DNA of 64,000 nt from Tetrapyrgos nigripes. Taxonomy: Eukaryota; Basidiomycota; Agaricomycetes; Agaricales; Campanellaceae. Of this stretch, positions 12,801 to 24,829 are shown piece after piece. The translations under genes were made by a program, and so were the position numbers. The DNA lies in NCBI GenBank assembly GCA_013368315.1, contig JAACJM010000194.1:95417-159416 (forward strand), given 5' to 3'. The notes beneath the pieces are model-generated. The model worked only from the letters and a program-made list of their open reading frames with translations, did no database searches and had not been told where the DNA came from. Each line of letters begins with the position of its first letter. The stretch's first letter is position 1.

Positions 12801-13000
12801 GGGAACTTTGCCTTTTGGAACCTAAGTTGGTATTGGAAACATCTCATGGTGATGTTGTATGCTTTGAATCTCAGAACTATACTCATTTCAACTTACATTA
12901 CAAGGGCACTCAGGCTTCTATTGTTGTTCATTCCAATAAACATGGGGACTCCTATCAGCAGGACCTTAATGGATGGGATGGAAATGTGCATGTTCTGTAG
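9878..13000 (+). pseudogene. TET/JBP-like 2-oxoglutarate/Fe(II) oxygenase gene, decayed
   Basis: The likely start is ATG 9,878 (MDQDHFLVFNLEELQ), with exon 1 at 9,878-10,078 followed by an acidic Gln/Glu repeat. Conserved-looking blocks follow at 10,740-11,090 (DCVLRLTSLFWNSEVADNTW), 11,230-11,430 (SRWARLASAGSIYLLVVIGL), 12,030-12,120 and 12,430-12,590. A C-terminal oxygenase part spans 12,640-13,000. There the HxD motif reads EAHKDGRD, and the distal histidine block THFNLHYKG is followed by ASIVVHSN. Families I recall have Arg where this copy has Gln (KGTQAS), which would weaken 2-oxoglutarate binding. Breaks include a TAG after SRC near 11,008, TGA codons near 11,424 and 12,271, and a frameshift or deletion near 12,820. 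TET/JBP expansion beside transposons is known for this fungal class; assignment here is by motif only. Confidence 0.6.
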
Positions 13001-13092
13001 CTGTAGATATATGTATTCCTCTTCCTCTCAGTCAGTCCATTCTCATTGAGTAGTAGTATTACATCATCAATCCAAACCTTTTCTCTTTGACC

Positions 13093-14154
13093 ATGGTTCT
13101 TCCTTCTGGGAGAGATAGAACTGCTCCTTCAGACAATCAAGGCCCTCCAGCAAAGAAACGAAGAAACAACCAACACAAGCCTATACATATGTTCATTAGT
13201 ACAGTTACTGAAACTGCAAATCATAGCTAGTTCCAAAGATCAGTTGGATGGATGGATTGACTATTACTGGTGCCTTGGATTTAATGACAAAATGATTGCT
13301 GAACACACACTGGACCACTTTGGCCAAAGTAAATATGGCCTCAGGTATGCATGTCTGTAACTTGGCTTTTCACGACTCCAAGTCTTATTAGTGCGAAAAG
13401 TGTGTCAAGAATCTGAAATACCTTAGGCTTAAAGGGAACTTGACAGGTGCAAGCTTCTTTTGATATGATTATGCCTTACTTCCAGGAGATCCGAACTAGA
13501 TTTCCAAACATGGGAGCCAGAGCCATGGTTACTTTGCTACGTCAGGATTACAATTTGAAGGTTCTAGAGTAAGTCTCCATCTTTGGAATAAACACTTATA
13601 TGGCTGACTTTGACACCAGAAAACTTCTCAATGATTTTTTCCAAACAGTCGAGCCTATAGAAGTGCTGTGACCCAAACAGAAGTGTTTTATCCTAAATTT
13701 TGGAGTGCTGGTATTTGGGATGTGGATACAATGGACCAGCATGATAAGTTCAAGAAGTATGGATTATGGATGCATTTAGGCTTTGACCCTTTTCCAGGAT
13801 GTATTGCTTGGTTGCAGTTCTGGTGGTCAAACCGCAACCCTAAGGTGACTACCAAATATTATTTGGATGCTGCCCATGAACAGGGAGGTATGATTTCATC
13901 CATCCTGATATATTGTATTCTCTGACTTGGAACACTAAGGAGTTCCTCTCATAACTCAAAGTGATTGTGGTACTGAAAACTTTGGTCTGGCGAATTGCCA
14001 TACTGAGATCAGACACCGACTGGACCCAACTTTGATAGGCACTCGTCAGCATAGGTTCAGAAACCACTTGGAAAATGTCAAGCCTGAAGCATTATGGTCT
14101 CAAGCTCAGAGGCACCTCTTTCCTGGGATTCATGACAAATTGAAGAAAGTGTAA
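13093..14154 (+). pseudogene. integrase-core (DDE) transposase-like gene, decayed and C-terminally truncated
   Basis: Coding blocks are 13,227-13,344 (DYYWCLGFNDKMIAEHTLDH), 13,390-13,568 (QEIRTRFPNMGARAMVTLLR), 13,650-13,887 (DQHDKFKKYGLWMHLGFDPF, then WWSNRNPK) and 13,940-14,154 (LITQSDCGTENFGLANCHTE). The order HTLDHFG, EIRxRFPN, DQHDK, QSDxGTEN is the pattern of a large basidiomycete integrase-core family with an RNase H-like DDE fold. ATG 13,093 could be the start. In-frame TGA codons at 13,414-13,416 and 13,441-13,443 sit where relatives have Arg. The frame ends at 14,154 well short of the usual C-terminus. It follows the oxygenase gene on the same strand, about 90 bases after its stop. 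Confidence 0.65.
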
Positions 14155-14904
14155 TACCTATGCTTCCATGCTGCTTTCCAGTCGTTCCAGACCTTTTCCA
14201 ATCTTTTATCTTATATTTCTTTTCTCTCTTCCAAAGTTTCATCCCGCTCGTTCTGATACTCTTTCCTATGATTTCATTTCTGATTCATATCCGAACTCCA
14301 CTTTTAATCCCCACATTTAATCTCCACCTCGGATCCTATCCGGAAGGCTATGATTTATCTCAGATGCTAACCGGATTGTCCTTATGCTTTCTCTCCACAG
14401 TTTCCACTTCTCTCCACTCGCTCCTCTTAATATCCATGAGCACCATATGCTCCCCTTTCCTTTTCGACATAGGGTTTTCTCGCGATGATAGCAAATTGAG
14501 CGTTTCCCTATTCACTTCCTTTATTAGTTACATTACCTTTCATTTCTGATCCACTCCTATCAGGTTCCATTCCTTTCCGGATTAATACTTAAGCTAGCAA
14601 CTTTGTAGTAGATAGCTTAAGTCTAAAATCGATTTAGCTGGTCTCCCAATTGTTCCTATCATTCCGACTTAAGACAACTAGTGAGGTGGTACTCATAGTG
14701 CCATTCAACTTAAGTCCTCCAACTTCATTCCTATCCTAACTCTCTTCCATTCATTCCAGTTCCGTCTGGAACCCTACTCCACCCTTCTTCCATACTTCAG
14801 ACTTCCGCCGAGTCCGTTCCTAGGATCTGCCTGGACTTAACAGAAAGGGATAGTTCCAGGAGAGGAAATCTTTCATGTGGACAATCTTTTAGAGAAGTGA
14901 GTAA
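14155..14904. other. AT- and pyrimidine-rich DNA upstream of the LTR
   Basis: No gene. The stretch may be the flank into which the LTR element inserted. It includes two AGCTTAAGTC-type repeats near 14,590-14,715. Confidence 0.3.
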
Positions 14905-15290
14905 TGTCACGAATCGCTGTCCTATTCACCTCTCTATTCATTTCTTAACTCCACGGACTACTATTCATTTTCTTCATATTCCCATCATCATTTTCTTTTG
15001 ATCTGACATATACATCTTTTTATCTCCTCCAATTCCTATCTCCATGGACATTCTGACTTATTCATTTATTCTCTATTCACTTCTTTTACATATATACCAA
15101 GGGGCTTGTAACTTGTTCTCTCAGTACAGTGCAGTATTGAGCATAGTCAGCTACTCATACATCTCTTGTCTCTACTATTTCTCTACATCTCTACATCTCT
15201 TCTCTCTCTTTCACCTCTTATATCTTGTCAATCTATCTTGTTCATTGTGTGACTTGGGTGGTTAATTGCTAAGTGACAACGTCCTTGACA
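14905..15290 (+). repeat. LTR of a gypsy-like element
   Basis: Starts TGTCACGAAT and ends CCTTGACA, giving TGTCA...TGACA inverted ends. It is related to the solo LTR at 518-1,049. It precedes gag-like sequence on the same strand, so it is taken as the 5' LTR. No matching 3' LTR is visible before 20 kb. Confidence 0.6.
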
Positions 15291-17460
15291 CTTGAACAGA
15301 CTCTCTTACACCCACCTCACAAAACAGAACCCACAACCACTACAAACCCTTCCGTATTACCAGACTTTCCTATTCCCAATCTTTCCCCTACAGTGCCCCC
15401 AAGCCCATCAACACTACCCTGTGTGAGGAGCCTCACAGGCTGGCAGGTGTGAACAATCTCAAGGAGTTGTTGCATGAGGTCATCTTCCGTCTACACAGTT
15501 TCAAGACATAAAACCAGACTCGCTGATTCAAGTAGGGTGGTTGACCAACTCTGTAATTGAAATCCTAAATCAGACACACTGGCTCTCAACTTCGAACCAT
15601 TTCTTGACAATCTACGAGTTCGATAATAGGCTGGCTAGTGGATAATGCTAATAGCTTCGAAGATCGAAGCTAACAACACCAAAAACACACAAACACCAGT
15701 CCTGCTATATAATGCGAGGTGATCCAAAGTGGCAGAACACTCGTATAACTTGTGTAGCTTAAAGGTAAACGGCTCTAGAACTGATTGGGGAACAATAGGG
15801 GTTCAACAATAACAATGGTCACAATTGACAGTCTTCTTGACTTTGAGATAAACACAATAAGAGGCCAATTGCCTAGATCTTCAATAACATAATGAGGCCA
15901 ATATGCCTAAGTTCAATAAACACAATATGGGGCCAATATGCCAATGCAATCACAACAATCTTTGTCTTAGGGTGAACTAATGTTCGAGTCTTTAAAGTTT
16001 TGGGTTTTTGTAGAAATTCCTATTGATATAAAGCTGGCCTGGGCAAGCGAGAGACCTAATCTTCTCTCAAGAGTTATCCAGAATCCGCAGCAATACATGC
16101 AAGTACTAATCTGTTTTCTAGCTACAAGTACTTCGTCCTTTTATACTCTAGAGGTCCTAGAACTGTACAGTAGCTAATATTATTTAAAGTCCGCAATATT
16201 ATATAGTGAAACACAAGAGATTGAATGAAAGTAACTAAGGAGAGAGATACGCGAACAGTATTTACATGAATCGTCCAATCAGAATATGTACAGAGTCCTT
16301 GCGAGAGGGCCAGGGTATATGTAGCACATGCTAGCTTCTTGGTAATGGAGGTCTAGAGCGGTACTCATACCGGTAACCTCATTGGGTATCACATGCGAAC
16401 CTCTTCCAATGCTCGCGAGCAGTCTTTCATAGGTTCCGATATCTCCATCCCTACTAGAGTCCTCTAGAGGGCCTCAGTAAGTCTCTAGATCCGTCGGAAC
16501 TATCTTCTTTGGTGTCTTTAGGAGGGGAGAGGTAGATCTTGATCATTTGGCAACATCACAATGATCTTAGCTTTAGCTTGAGTAGATCTAGCCAGGTTCA
16601 CAAACTATCGGAACATCTCCAGGATACTTCGTGAAGGCACCTATCTGAGGTTTCTCCTTGTTATCATTCATCTCCTTTAGTCTCGTATCTTATCTTCTTG
16701 AGTCTATGTCACGTTGGTAATCCCATGGATCGTGAAATAGAGGTAATGCATACTTATACTGCTCGCAAGGTAGCTACTCATGACAAGTGCCTTGGGTATG
16801 TACGTATAAATGTATACGAGCAGTCTAGTACTCAAACATCGAACTTAGTAGCTTGAGGGACTTATGTACCATCCTCTCGAGGCTACTTATCCTTATTTCG
16901 TATCGCACTCGTGAACGTTCCCTCTAGTATCACTTTAACTGATAGTTCAGGCTCGCTTCAGTTCTTATTCCCTAGTAATAACAGACACATTATGTCTGTA
17001 TACTTGAATATATATACGCAATTTGACTAGTGATAATCGAATTTTCGATAGGCATATCATCAACCCCCACCCGAATACTGCTATAAAATCGAAAATTCGG
17101 ACAGTTTCAAAGACTACTCACAATGAGTCAAAAGCACAGTACAAAAACACGCCATTGCACTCGATAACCACTGGATCAGACTAAACAAGAGAACGTGGGC
17201 CAAAGGTGAAGTAACCATCTTTGAATACCTTCAAATAAAGATATCCCCTGAAAACATATCCCCACGTTATGTGGCAGTCATAGACACTTGCTACTTTGTT
17301 CGACTCTGAGACGCCTCTATTTCCCATTGGTTCAGTCACAACAACTACAAAGACAGTGATATCTTAGAACACTGTCAAGAAGAATGCGAGAGGTATTACC
17401 AAACTCGAATTCCCAGAATAAACAACTACTATCAACAAAGATTCCATTGGGAAGACATAC
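15291..17460. other. element interior interrupted by foreign-looking DNA
   Basis: After the LTR there are about 200 bases of C-rich leader. Bases 15,505-17,100 look unlike the flanks, are AT-rich and have no ORF. They are bounded by the 10-bp direct repeat ACAGTTTCAA (15,495-15,504 and 17,101-17,110). This could be a non-coding insertion, but I see no inverted ends. Confidence 0.3.
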
Positions 17461-17463
17461 CCA

Positions 17464-19091
17464 TTGACCAGTGGGATCACCTATTTTCGGAATATGAAGA
17501 GTTGCACTAGTGTATGTCCAGAAGTGGAAATCCTAGAGCCCGATCACGATCACACACCACATCCTGAATCCCCAGTCTTACCTCCTCACCTATCACCCTC
17601 GCCTGTATCCATCAACCCCATGCATACCACCCCCAACGACAGAAAGACTACCATGTTTCAGTTAACCACCAGTGGGACAACTGTCAAAACAATCTGTGTC
17701 CAAACTGACTCTCTATACACAATCGAGTCCTCACTCAAACAGAACTAGGATACGGTCTAGAACCCATACAATCATCTGGACAACACGAGGTACCAGAACC
17801 TACTCCTGAACCAGAACACCCACTCTCCCCTGTTGAACCACAAAGCCCCCTTAGGAGATCTCAATCCGACAGTACACCCAGTGCAATCCAAGAACCCATA
17901 TCCGTTCCTCCCCATCGAATAGTCGACCTTCAGAACATCCTGAACACAATGAACCCGCCTCAGCCACCACCGCTGCAGGAGGAACAAACAGACCCCCCAC
18001 TGATGCTGACACCCTCTCTGACGATGACCAGCTCCCAAACAAAACCATGAAGGAAAGAGGATTGAAACCGGAAAGGTTTACAGGAGAACGAAACTTGGCG
18101 AAGGATTGGTTAGCTGAGTTCAACAACTACCTCTGACTTAACAAAGGAGTATACCCCACAGAAAACGAGAAGATAGCACTGTTTCTCACACTTTTCACAG
18201 GAGAAAGAGTGGGATGATGGGCTCACAATATCATGGTGAAAATTTATGAAGGAGATGATGATTTCAGCGATAGCGACAAGGAGTATTGGAGCACCAACAA
18301 AGACTCGTCGCTAGGGTCAAAGAAGAAGAAGAAGTGGACGTTACGAGAAGTAAGACAACAGTTCCTACATGACTTCAAGCCAACGTCCCGAAAGACGCAA
18401 GCACAAGCAAAGATAGAGGTCATGGCAGATATAGATAAGTACAATTCCAAATTCGAGTTATATGCTAAAGATACTGGCTATAACAACGAAGGTTTAATGA
18501 AGTACTATCGAAAAGGGCTCCTGAAAGGATTGGCAGATCGAATTTCCTATCTGCCATCCCAACCCAAGAACCTTGAAACACTACAAAAGGCCACAGTTAA
18601 ACAACATATGATTTGGGTAGAAAGGCAAACTGAGAAGGCTCTATGGAGTAAACAACAAGGGGAAGGAGAGCGACAGACCAAAGGGTCACAGAAGACAGGA
18701 GGTAGTCAAACGAGAAGCATAGAAGTAAATGCCTTCCAAAACAATACCCCAGGTGCATCCCCAAAAATTAAATACCTGCCTAAACTGACAAACGAGGAAA
18801 GGGAAAGAATGAAGAAAGAAGGGGGATGCTTTGGCTGTCGCAGACTAGGACAGACTACATTTTAACTGTCCTACATTCCCCAGGTCCATCATGACCAACT
18901 CTGACAATACGGCTAGGAAACCTGCAATCAGGACCACAACAACTACAACCGAACCTTCGTCTTCCGGAACAAATACCACTATGAAGGAGATCGCAGAAGA
19001 ATTCACCGCCAAAGTTAGGGTGCTATCCGGGGAAGAGAAGGGGAAGGCAGCGGGATACTTGAAGGACCTCATAACACAATCGGATTTTTAA
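17464..19091 (+). pseudogene. LTR retrotransposon gag, decayed
   Basis: A Pro/Glu-rich N-terminal region (17,560-18,040) leads into the capsid-like block LKPERFTGERNLAKDWLAEF (18,062-18,121), then MVKIYEGDDDFS and the 210-residue open part 18,233-18,865. Near its end is an incomplete zinc knuckle, GCFGCRRLG; the matching HFNCP half lies in another frame a few bases on. After it comes a Thr/Ser-rich tail ending TAA at 19,089-19,091. Breaks are TGA at 18,134-18,136 (after FNNYL) and 18,215-18,217 (before WAHN), a frameshift near 17,970 and one near 18,855. No protease, RT or integrase follows. Confidence 0.65.
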
Positions 19092-20240
19092 ATACCTCCC
19101 CTGTCATGTCGTCAGGAGGAGGGATATGGACATACATACCAGTAAAAAATAGGCAATACATGAGCCTTATACCCTTTCATGAGCCACAGTTTCCATAAGG
19201 CTGCACACCGTCCAGTATTACTGGTACGCCCATATTTTGTACTGGGTCAATACTGGTTGAAAAAATCGTATGGGTACGGCAGTATTACGGTCAGTATGGG
19301 CTTACAGTGTAGAATATATAGTATCCCATGGGTCAGGCCTATGACCCATCTGCCCCGTCCAAACCATTCACCTGCCTGGACAGGTACAGGATTTGGCAGG
19401 TACAGGGACGGGTCAGAAAAATTTACCTGTGGGATCCCAGTACTGTTCCCTACTTGAGGATGATGATGGATGTTGGGAAGATGAATTGAAAGAAGAGGTA
19501 GCTGTAGAGGTGTTTCTATGATTGAGGTCAGTTAGTCTTATGGAGATTCCAGAGAGTTTGCCTGGGCTTACTTTGCAATTATCTACAGAATGGTTGTCAA
19601 TGCCAATGACAATCTTGTATTCTCTGCAGAAGTTGTTTGGGAAGGATTTGGATGGGAACGAATGGCTTTGGAAATAGTGAAAAGCACAGGTCCAGCAGGT
19701 TGTCACAGGTCATGGGTAAGGGTCTGATGGGTACAGGTACAGATTTCCAGACCTGTGCCAGTTGCTGGTGGCTTGGACGGGCCATAAACACTTCAATTAG
19801 GCTTTGTAGGTATAGTTCAATGCATTAATATAATCTAATGGTTAATTCTCACCTTTTTTTGAATGCAAATTGTTGAGTCTTCCTTCATCAAGTCAAGACC
19901 CCCAGGTATATAGGGCTCACAGGTACAGGTACGGGTAGCCTCAAAAGTACCTGCAGGATACCCATGCAGTTCACTACTTGGAAAGAGACATTAAATATCT
20001 ATGTGAATGATTGACACAGGGAGATTTGGGTGAAGATAACAGGAGCCAAATTTCAGCTCATTAATGGTTGACTTTGCTAATTTCTCACAGTCCTAAAGAA
20101 GGGCCTTGCACTTGGGACACACTTTGGACTGGAGGATCCTTCTTTGAATTCCTTGTGTTGTGATGATGCTACCATCCAGCCAGATAGCAAAGAAGGGTCA
20201 GCTTCATATTAAGTGTTTCAGAGAGTGTATGTACCTTGAT
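19092..20240. repeat. intergenic with two GGTACAGG-type direct repeats
   Basis: Bases 19,385-19,457 and 19,917-19,981 share the order ACAGGTACAGG, a GACGGGT/TACGGGT block, TACCTG, GGATNCC and CTACTTG. They look like two diverged copies of one short terminal sequence, perhaps from a non-autonomous DNA element. No gene is supported here. Confidence 0.35.
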
Positions 20241-20794
20241 CTGCACTCAGACACTTGAAGTCTTGGACCACCTCTGGGAATCTGAGAAGTCAATGCATTC
20301 CATTCTGCATCTCCAACAATAGCTTCAATTATAGCAATTCACTCATGAAATACTGGTCATAATCTTCTGCTTCAATAATAGGATTTCTTCAAATTCCTGG
20401 GATGGATCAATTGGAGGCTCAAATAGAGCAGGATCATCTATGCCATCTTCAGGCTCTGGCTCAGGTTGACATTGAGGCCTTGGTTCAGGAGGTATGGGAG
20501 GGTCTTCCTGTGGTTCAATGTGAGCTGTTCCCAGAGCCTGACCTCTACCTCTGCTATGTGAACAATCAAAGCTAGTTGAGAGTGCCTGATGAGCAGGAAT
20601 ATTTGCAAGTTGGTTGTGAAGGTCAGCTGGCAAATGTTGAAACCTATTTGCATAGTTCTAACATACTTTATATAAGAAAGTTGGCTAATATATGAACAGA
20701 CAAACTTACCTGTCCATCTACCTGCATATTTACAATTTCTAAGAAAGCTTACCTGTTGATGGGGTCTTCCACATGCTCTACTTGGACCTGGCAT
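20240..20794 (-). pseudogene. unrecognised gene fragment, Pro/Glu-rich
   Basis: On the minus strand a short first exon, MPGPSRACGRPHQQ (20,753-20,794), ends at a GTAAGC donor. A downstream block (about 20,343-20,640) reads LPADLHNQLANIPAHQAL, then a Pro/Glu-rich stretch, then EEILLLKQKI. The phases of the two do not join cleanly with the visible acceptor. Another open stretch continues to 20,240. It may be the 5' part of a decayed transposon gene. I do not recognise the family. Confidence 0.3.
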
Positions 20795-20829
20795 TTTGGT
20801 GGCAAATCTCAGATCTGTGCAGCAATGCC

Positions 20830-21560
20830 CTGAGTTAGCTGATACTAATGAACACCATAATTAACCATTTGAAATGGGTCTTCTTGAGCTGGGTTGTAAG
20901 CTTGAGCAGGACCTTGAGGCAAACTGAAGGGTACTGGAACCATGTCATGTCATTCTTGAGGTACACACCTTGCCTCAGGACTGTCCATGACATGCACATT
21001 TCTTCCTCTTTCACATTGAGCATTGTGATGCCTCTGAGGAGTATTTGGTGGGGTTTCCCTTATTGTTGATTTATTCAGTTTCATAAGAATTCAGAAAAAC
21101 AAAAACAAAAATAAAATAAAAAGAAACCTAATATTCACATTGAAAATGCACCTCTGGGATGCACAGAGTCAGTAATTGTGGCACTCCAGTTGATTTATAA
21201 ATCAGCCTTACATGTACTACTGAAATAGCTTTAGAAGTAGAGCAGAGGACACAAAAAGTGTCCCAAGTCACATTACATAGACAAAAGTGTGCAGACATGA
21301 GGCAAATGTTTGAGTTTTCGCGTTTGCGCGCACCGGAGTGTGTACATCGCGTGGCGTGCACGGAAATTACCGGCAGTAAGCGCAGCTGCCTCTGGCGCAG
21401 CTGTTTCCGTCGGAACCTTGGTTAGTAAAAGTTATTCTATAATCATTATTCCGACGGGAGGTCCTAACTTAATAAGCTTCGCTCGGTCGGGTTAGGGATT
21501 CGTAGGGACATTGCTTAGTAATGATTATGTAAATATTGTTTCTTCCCAGGCCCGTCCTAT
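20830..21560. other. intergenic
   Basis: No gene supported. A GC-rich patch with CGCG and GCGCAG lies at 21,315-21,420. Confidence 0.3.
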
Positions 21561-21589
21561 CTTAATATATAGGATGCACTGCAAATCCA

Positions 21590-22720
21590 TCCAACAAGTC
21601 TCTTGTAAGTCCATTGGATATACATGATGACTTACAAAATAGTCACTTTTCAGTAAGTCATTGTAATGTCTTGTGACTTACAAGTGTCTTACTGTGACCA
21701 GTCTGTCACACTGTATATTCTCCATTTAGCATGCAGGTTATTTCCAGAGACTTACGAGATAGACTTTTAAAACCTGCATCTTGTAATTCCCTTGTAAAGT
21801 CACAAGTCTTTCTAGGGTATTACTGTGACACAGCTGTCCCTCCGTAAATTCAGTGTAAATATGAGCAGTCTTACCCAAGACTTTCAAGTTCTACCTTCTG
21901 GTAAGTCCTCTGTAAATTTTACTTGGTTTACAAATTGTCTTACTGTGACATTATCTCACACTGAAAGACCCTGCTATTTCAGTTCTGTTTTACAAGAAGA
22001 CATACTGTGACAAAAAAGTCACCTTGTAATTCCACTGTATGCTCTTCAATGCTATACTGTGACAAAGCCTCATACTGAAAGTCCATGGTATGTCCTTGCA
22101 GCTTACAATGGTCTTTCAGAATAGTCCTCATTTTTTGTCTATTTTGTAATACACCTGTAAGTCAAGCCAACTTACATATTGATTGGTTCCCCATAATACT
22201 CTTGTAATACTCCCGTAAGGCTGAGGATTTACCAGTGTTTGTAGCAAATCTTTCTTGTAATTCCTTCATAATACAGCTAGTCTTACAACTGTATTACTGT
22301 GACTTGATTGTCACTTTGTAAATTTCCTGCAGATTTTGCTTCCTTGTAAGTCCTTTGTAAATCTCTCTTGCCTTACTGTTTGTCATACTGTGATTATCTG
22401 TCACACTGAAATACTCCAGTATTTCCTATGTGTCTTACTACATGACATATTGTGACAAAAAGTCACCCTAAAATTCCTGTGTAATTCCACAGTATATCCA
22501 CCAAGGGTATACAGTGACAGCAAGTCACACTGAAAGTCCATGGTATTTCTTTATGACTTACAATGGTCATACAAGGTTGTTCTAATTTTTTCTGTCTCTT
22601 GTAATACTAATGTATGACAAGGAGTCTTACATATTGATTGGCTTGGTGTAATACTCTTGTAAAACCTCAGTAAAGCAGAGGATTTACAAGTGTTTGCACC
22701 CAGTGTCACAGTATGTTTTT
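21590..22720. repeat. 455-bp tandem repeat with nested palindromes
   Basis: Two diverged tandem units repeat at exactly 455 bases where I could anchor them: CTTACATATTGATTGG at 22,171 and 22,626; GTCCATGGTAT at 22,081 and 22,536. Within them an imperfect palindrome TGTGAC-N5/6-GTCACA recurs about nine times, near 21,693, 21,824, 21,944, 22,006, 22,058, 22,298, 22,389, 22,451 and 22,513. TTGTAAGTC and TTGTAATTCC lie between. There is no open frame. Arrays of this kind are known as transposase-binding subterminal repeats in some DNA transposons; that role is inferred here. Confidence 0.65.
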
Positions 22721-22873
22721 TGTCAATGCTGAATAATTAAGTATAAACGACATGTCCTCATGCAATTAGGACAAAGGGAAGGAGCTCACAGATTTGGGTA
22801 TAATCCGATCCATATTGAATTCATGACCATAAAACTGAGGTGCTTCCAAAAAATGACTTTGTGTTAAAGACTA

Positions 22874-23236
22874 TCAGCTATTGCAGTACTCTGATGGACC
22901 AGTAGTGGAGGTGGAAGTTGATTTAATACAGTGTGCATGCTCTGCCTTACATCTAGTAGGAACATCTGTTGGGTCAGTTGGAGGACCAGGTGGAAAATGC
23001 AGATGCGGGTCTCGTTCAGCCAGAGGCTGTCTTTCATCTGTGAATAATGCTGTCCCAGTACTATTGCTAGTGATTATTCCACTCATATTTTGACTGGGAC
23101 TAGACTGGGATGGAATAAGGTGTGGGTTATTTAAATTGGAGTTGGAGGTGTCTGGGAAAGGCAGCTGATGCTGAGATGAAGGTGCCCCCAAAGTTGATAA
23201 TTGCCTATGACCTTGTGAGCCTTCGCCTAGATCCAT
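22874..23236 (-). CDS. unrecognised N-terminal gene fragment, 120 aa
   Basis: Open frame on the minus strand starting MDLGEGSQGHRQL. It is rich in Ser, Pro and Thr, with TDERQPLAERDPHLHFPPG and a short Cys/His stretch near the end. A TATA-like TTTATAAAAA on the minus strand about 70 bases upstream (near 23,308) and a pyrimidine-rich leader support a real start. Continuation into the tandem repeat is not visible, so it is probably truncated or missing later exons. The fragment at 20,240-20,794 could be part of the same old gene. Confidence 0.3.
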   Translation of the reverse strand: MDLGEGSQGHRQLSTLGAPSSQHQLPFPDTSNSNLNNPHLIPSQSSPSQNMSGIITSNSTGTALFTDERQPLAERDPHLHFPPGPPTDPTDVPTRCKAEHAHCIKSTSTSTTGPSEYCNS

Positions 23237-23239
23237 GGT

Positions 23240-24829
23240 GAAGGTAGTGAGAGTGAAGAGAAGGGAAGGAGGTTGACCACAAGTCTAATGGGAGGCAAAT
23301 GCATTTTTATAAAGGTGATCTGACAGAAGCAGCTAGAGCCAGGATGCATGTATGTATACCCAAGTTGTAACTGACAGCACATGAGTGAAACTGCAGCTAT
23401 ATCATCCTCGCTTCGACGAAGCTCAGCGTACTATTACAACCAATCAAATAAGACCTCATTATTGCCACGCGAAGCAGTGGCCCACAAAGCCTTCATAAAT
23501 GAAGACCTCAAGATGCAGATGTGTTGCTTCATCCACGCACATATCACCAAGGGGTGTGTAGTCAGTCTACCTGAGACCAGACCTTGGGGAGGAAGGGGGT
23601 CTGGGAGGGCTTATGACCAAAAAGTACCTTGTACCCTGGAGGATACCTAGACCGATTTTCTGGAATTTTAGCTTGAAAGTATCAGAAATACACTTTGAGA
23701 GTAAAAGACTTGCCTGAAATCAACCTGAAATGCCATTTTGAGGTGGAACCACACTGAAATGGTATGTCAGTTTGTGATGAGCATCAGTGTCTAACATCAT
23801 AAACTTTCCGAGAAAGGTATTTGGTACCTCAATGAAATAGGTGCCATATAGCATTTATCACTGTTATAAGTCTTCAGGTCAGTAGGGGGTCTATGAGGCA
23901 GCCTGGAGGCAAATTTGACTTGATTTGATGATTTGTAAGCAGAATTTTTATCTTATCACTTGCCATTTTAAAGGGGGGAGGTCTAAAGGAACATCCGGTC
24001 CGGTCATAACCATTTACACACCCCTTGCGTATCACAAGGACTCTTCCCCCTCCCCCATTCCTCTCATCTTATCTCTTATCCAAGAAGGAAACATAAACCC
24101 CACGATCAAACAAACGAAGCGAACGCTCTGCATAAAATCAGGCTATAAATGCGCGACTCCGTCTCAAGACTCTGACTCTTGTCCTCAAGGTGGCTATAAC
24201 TTGAAGACATACACGGTCCTTCTCCCTTTCCATCCTCTATACCATCGATCTCACTTCCTCTCGGACCTTGAGCCGTAGACACGTAGACCTTCATCAATCT
24301 CGCCTTCTAATGTCCCTTACCGTCTCGAATCGTAAAGTAAATACACTGACAGTCATCTCAGACACAGAACCAACACGTCAAATGCAAGCACGATACTCAT
24401 ACCGTAGCCTAGCGCTCAACTAGCGCTTTGGTATACCACTGCAAGTCCCATTCAACAATCTTGACGTTAGAATCCCTGGATTCCTCCCATCGCGTCCCGT
24501 TTAAGAGAGTCAGGGATTGCAGTAAGAGTAAGTGCTAGTAAGCGAGGTGAACCCATACATTGAGTGGCTGGTTGAAAAGAGGCGTCTGGAGTAAAATTTT
24601 CCAGGCCAAGTATTGTCTGTCGACCACGCAAGTTGCAACCAGGCCGATAAGTCCAGGTGCATACCCACAAGCTACTGCTTTAGACTGCTTCCCGGTATAA
24701 CTTATCTGTAGACGGATGATGGATACGACGGAGCTCAAGCAGCGCGGAGCTTGACCGGTGACCAGTCTGCATACCGCTTTAACTAGGTGGGATTGTGGCT
24801 GATCATTCAGGCACTTATCATATCAAGAA
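23240..24829. other. intergenic, no gene seen
   Basis: Open frames here are short and lack splice or family support. A stretch near 23,465-23,510 (CAGTGGCCCACA) resembles one at 45,500-45,530. Confidence 0.35.

Noticed and set aside
21590..22720. possible CRISPR array
   Set aside because: The repeats are imperfect palindromes with irregular spacing inside a 455-bp tandem unit in a fungal genome; there are no uniform spacers.
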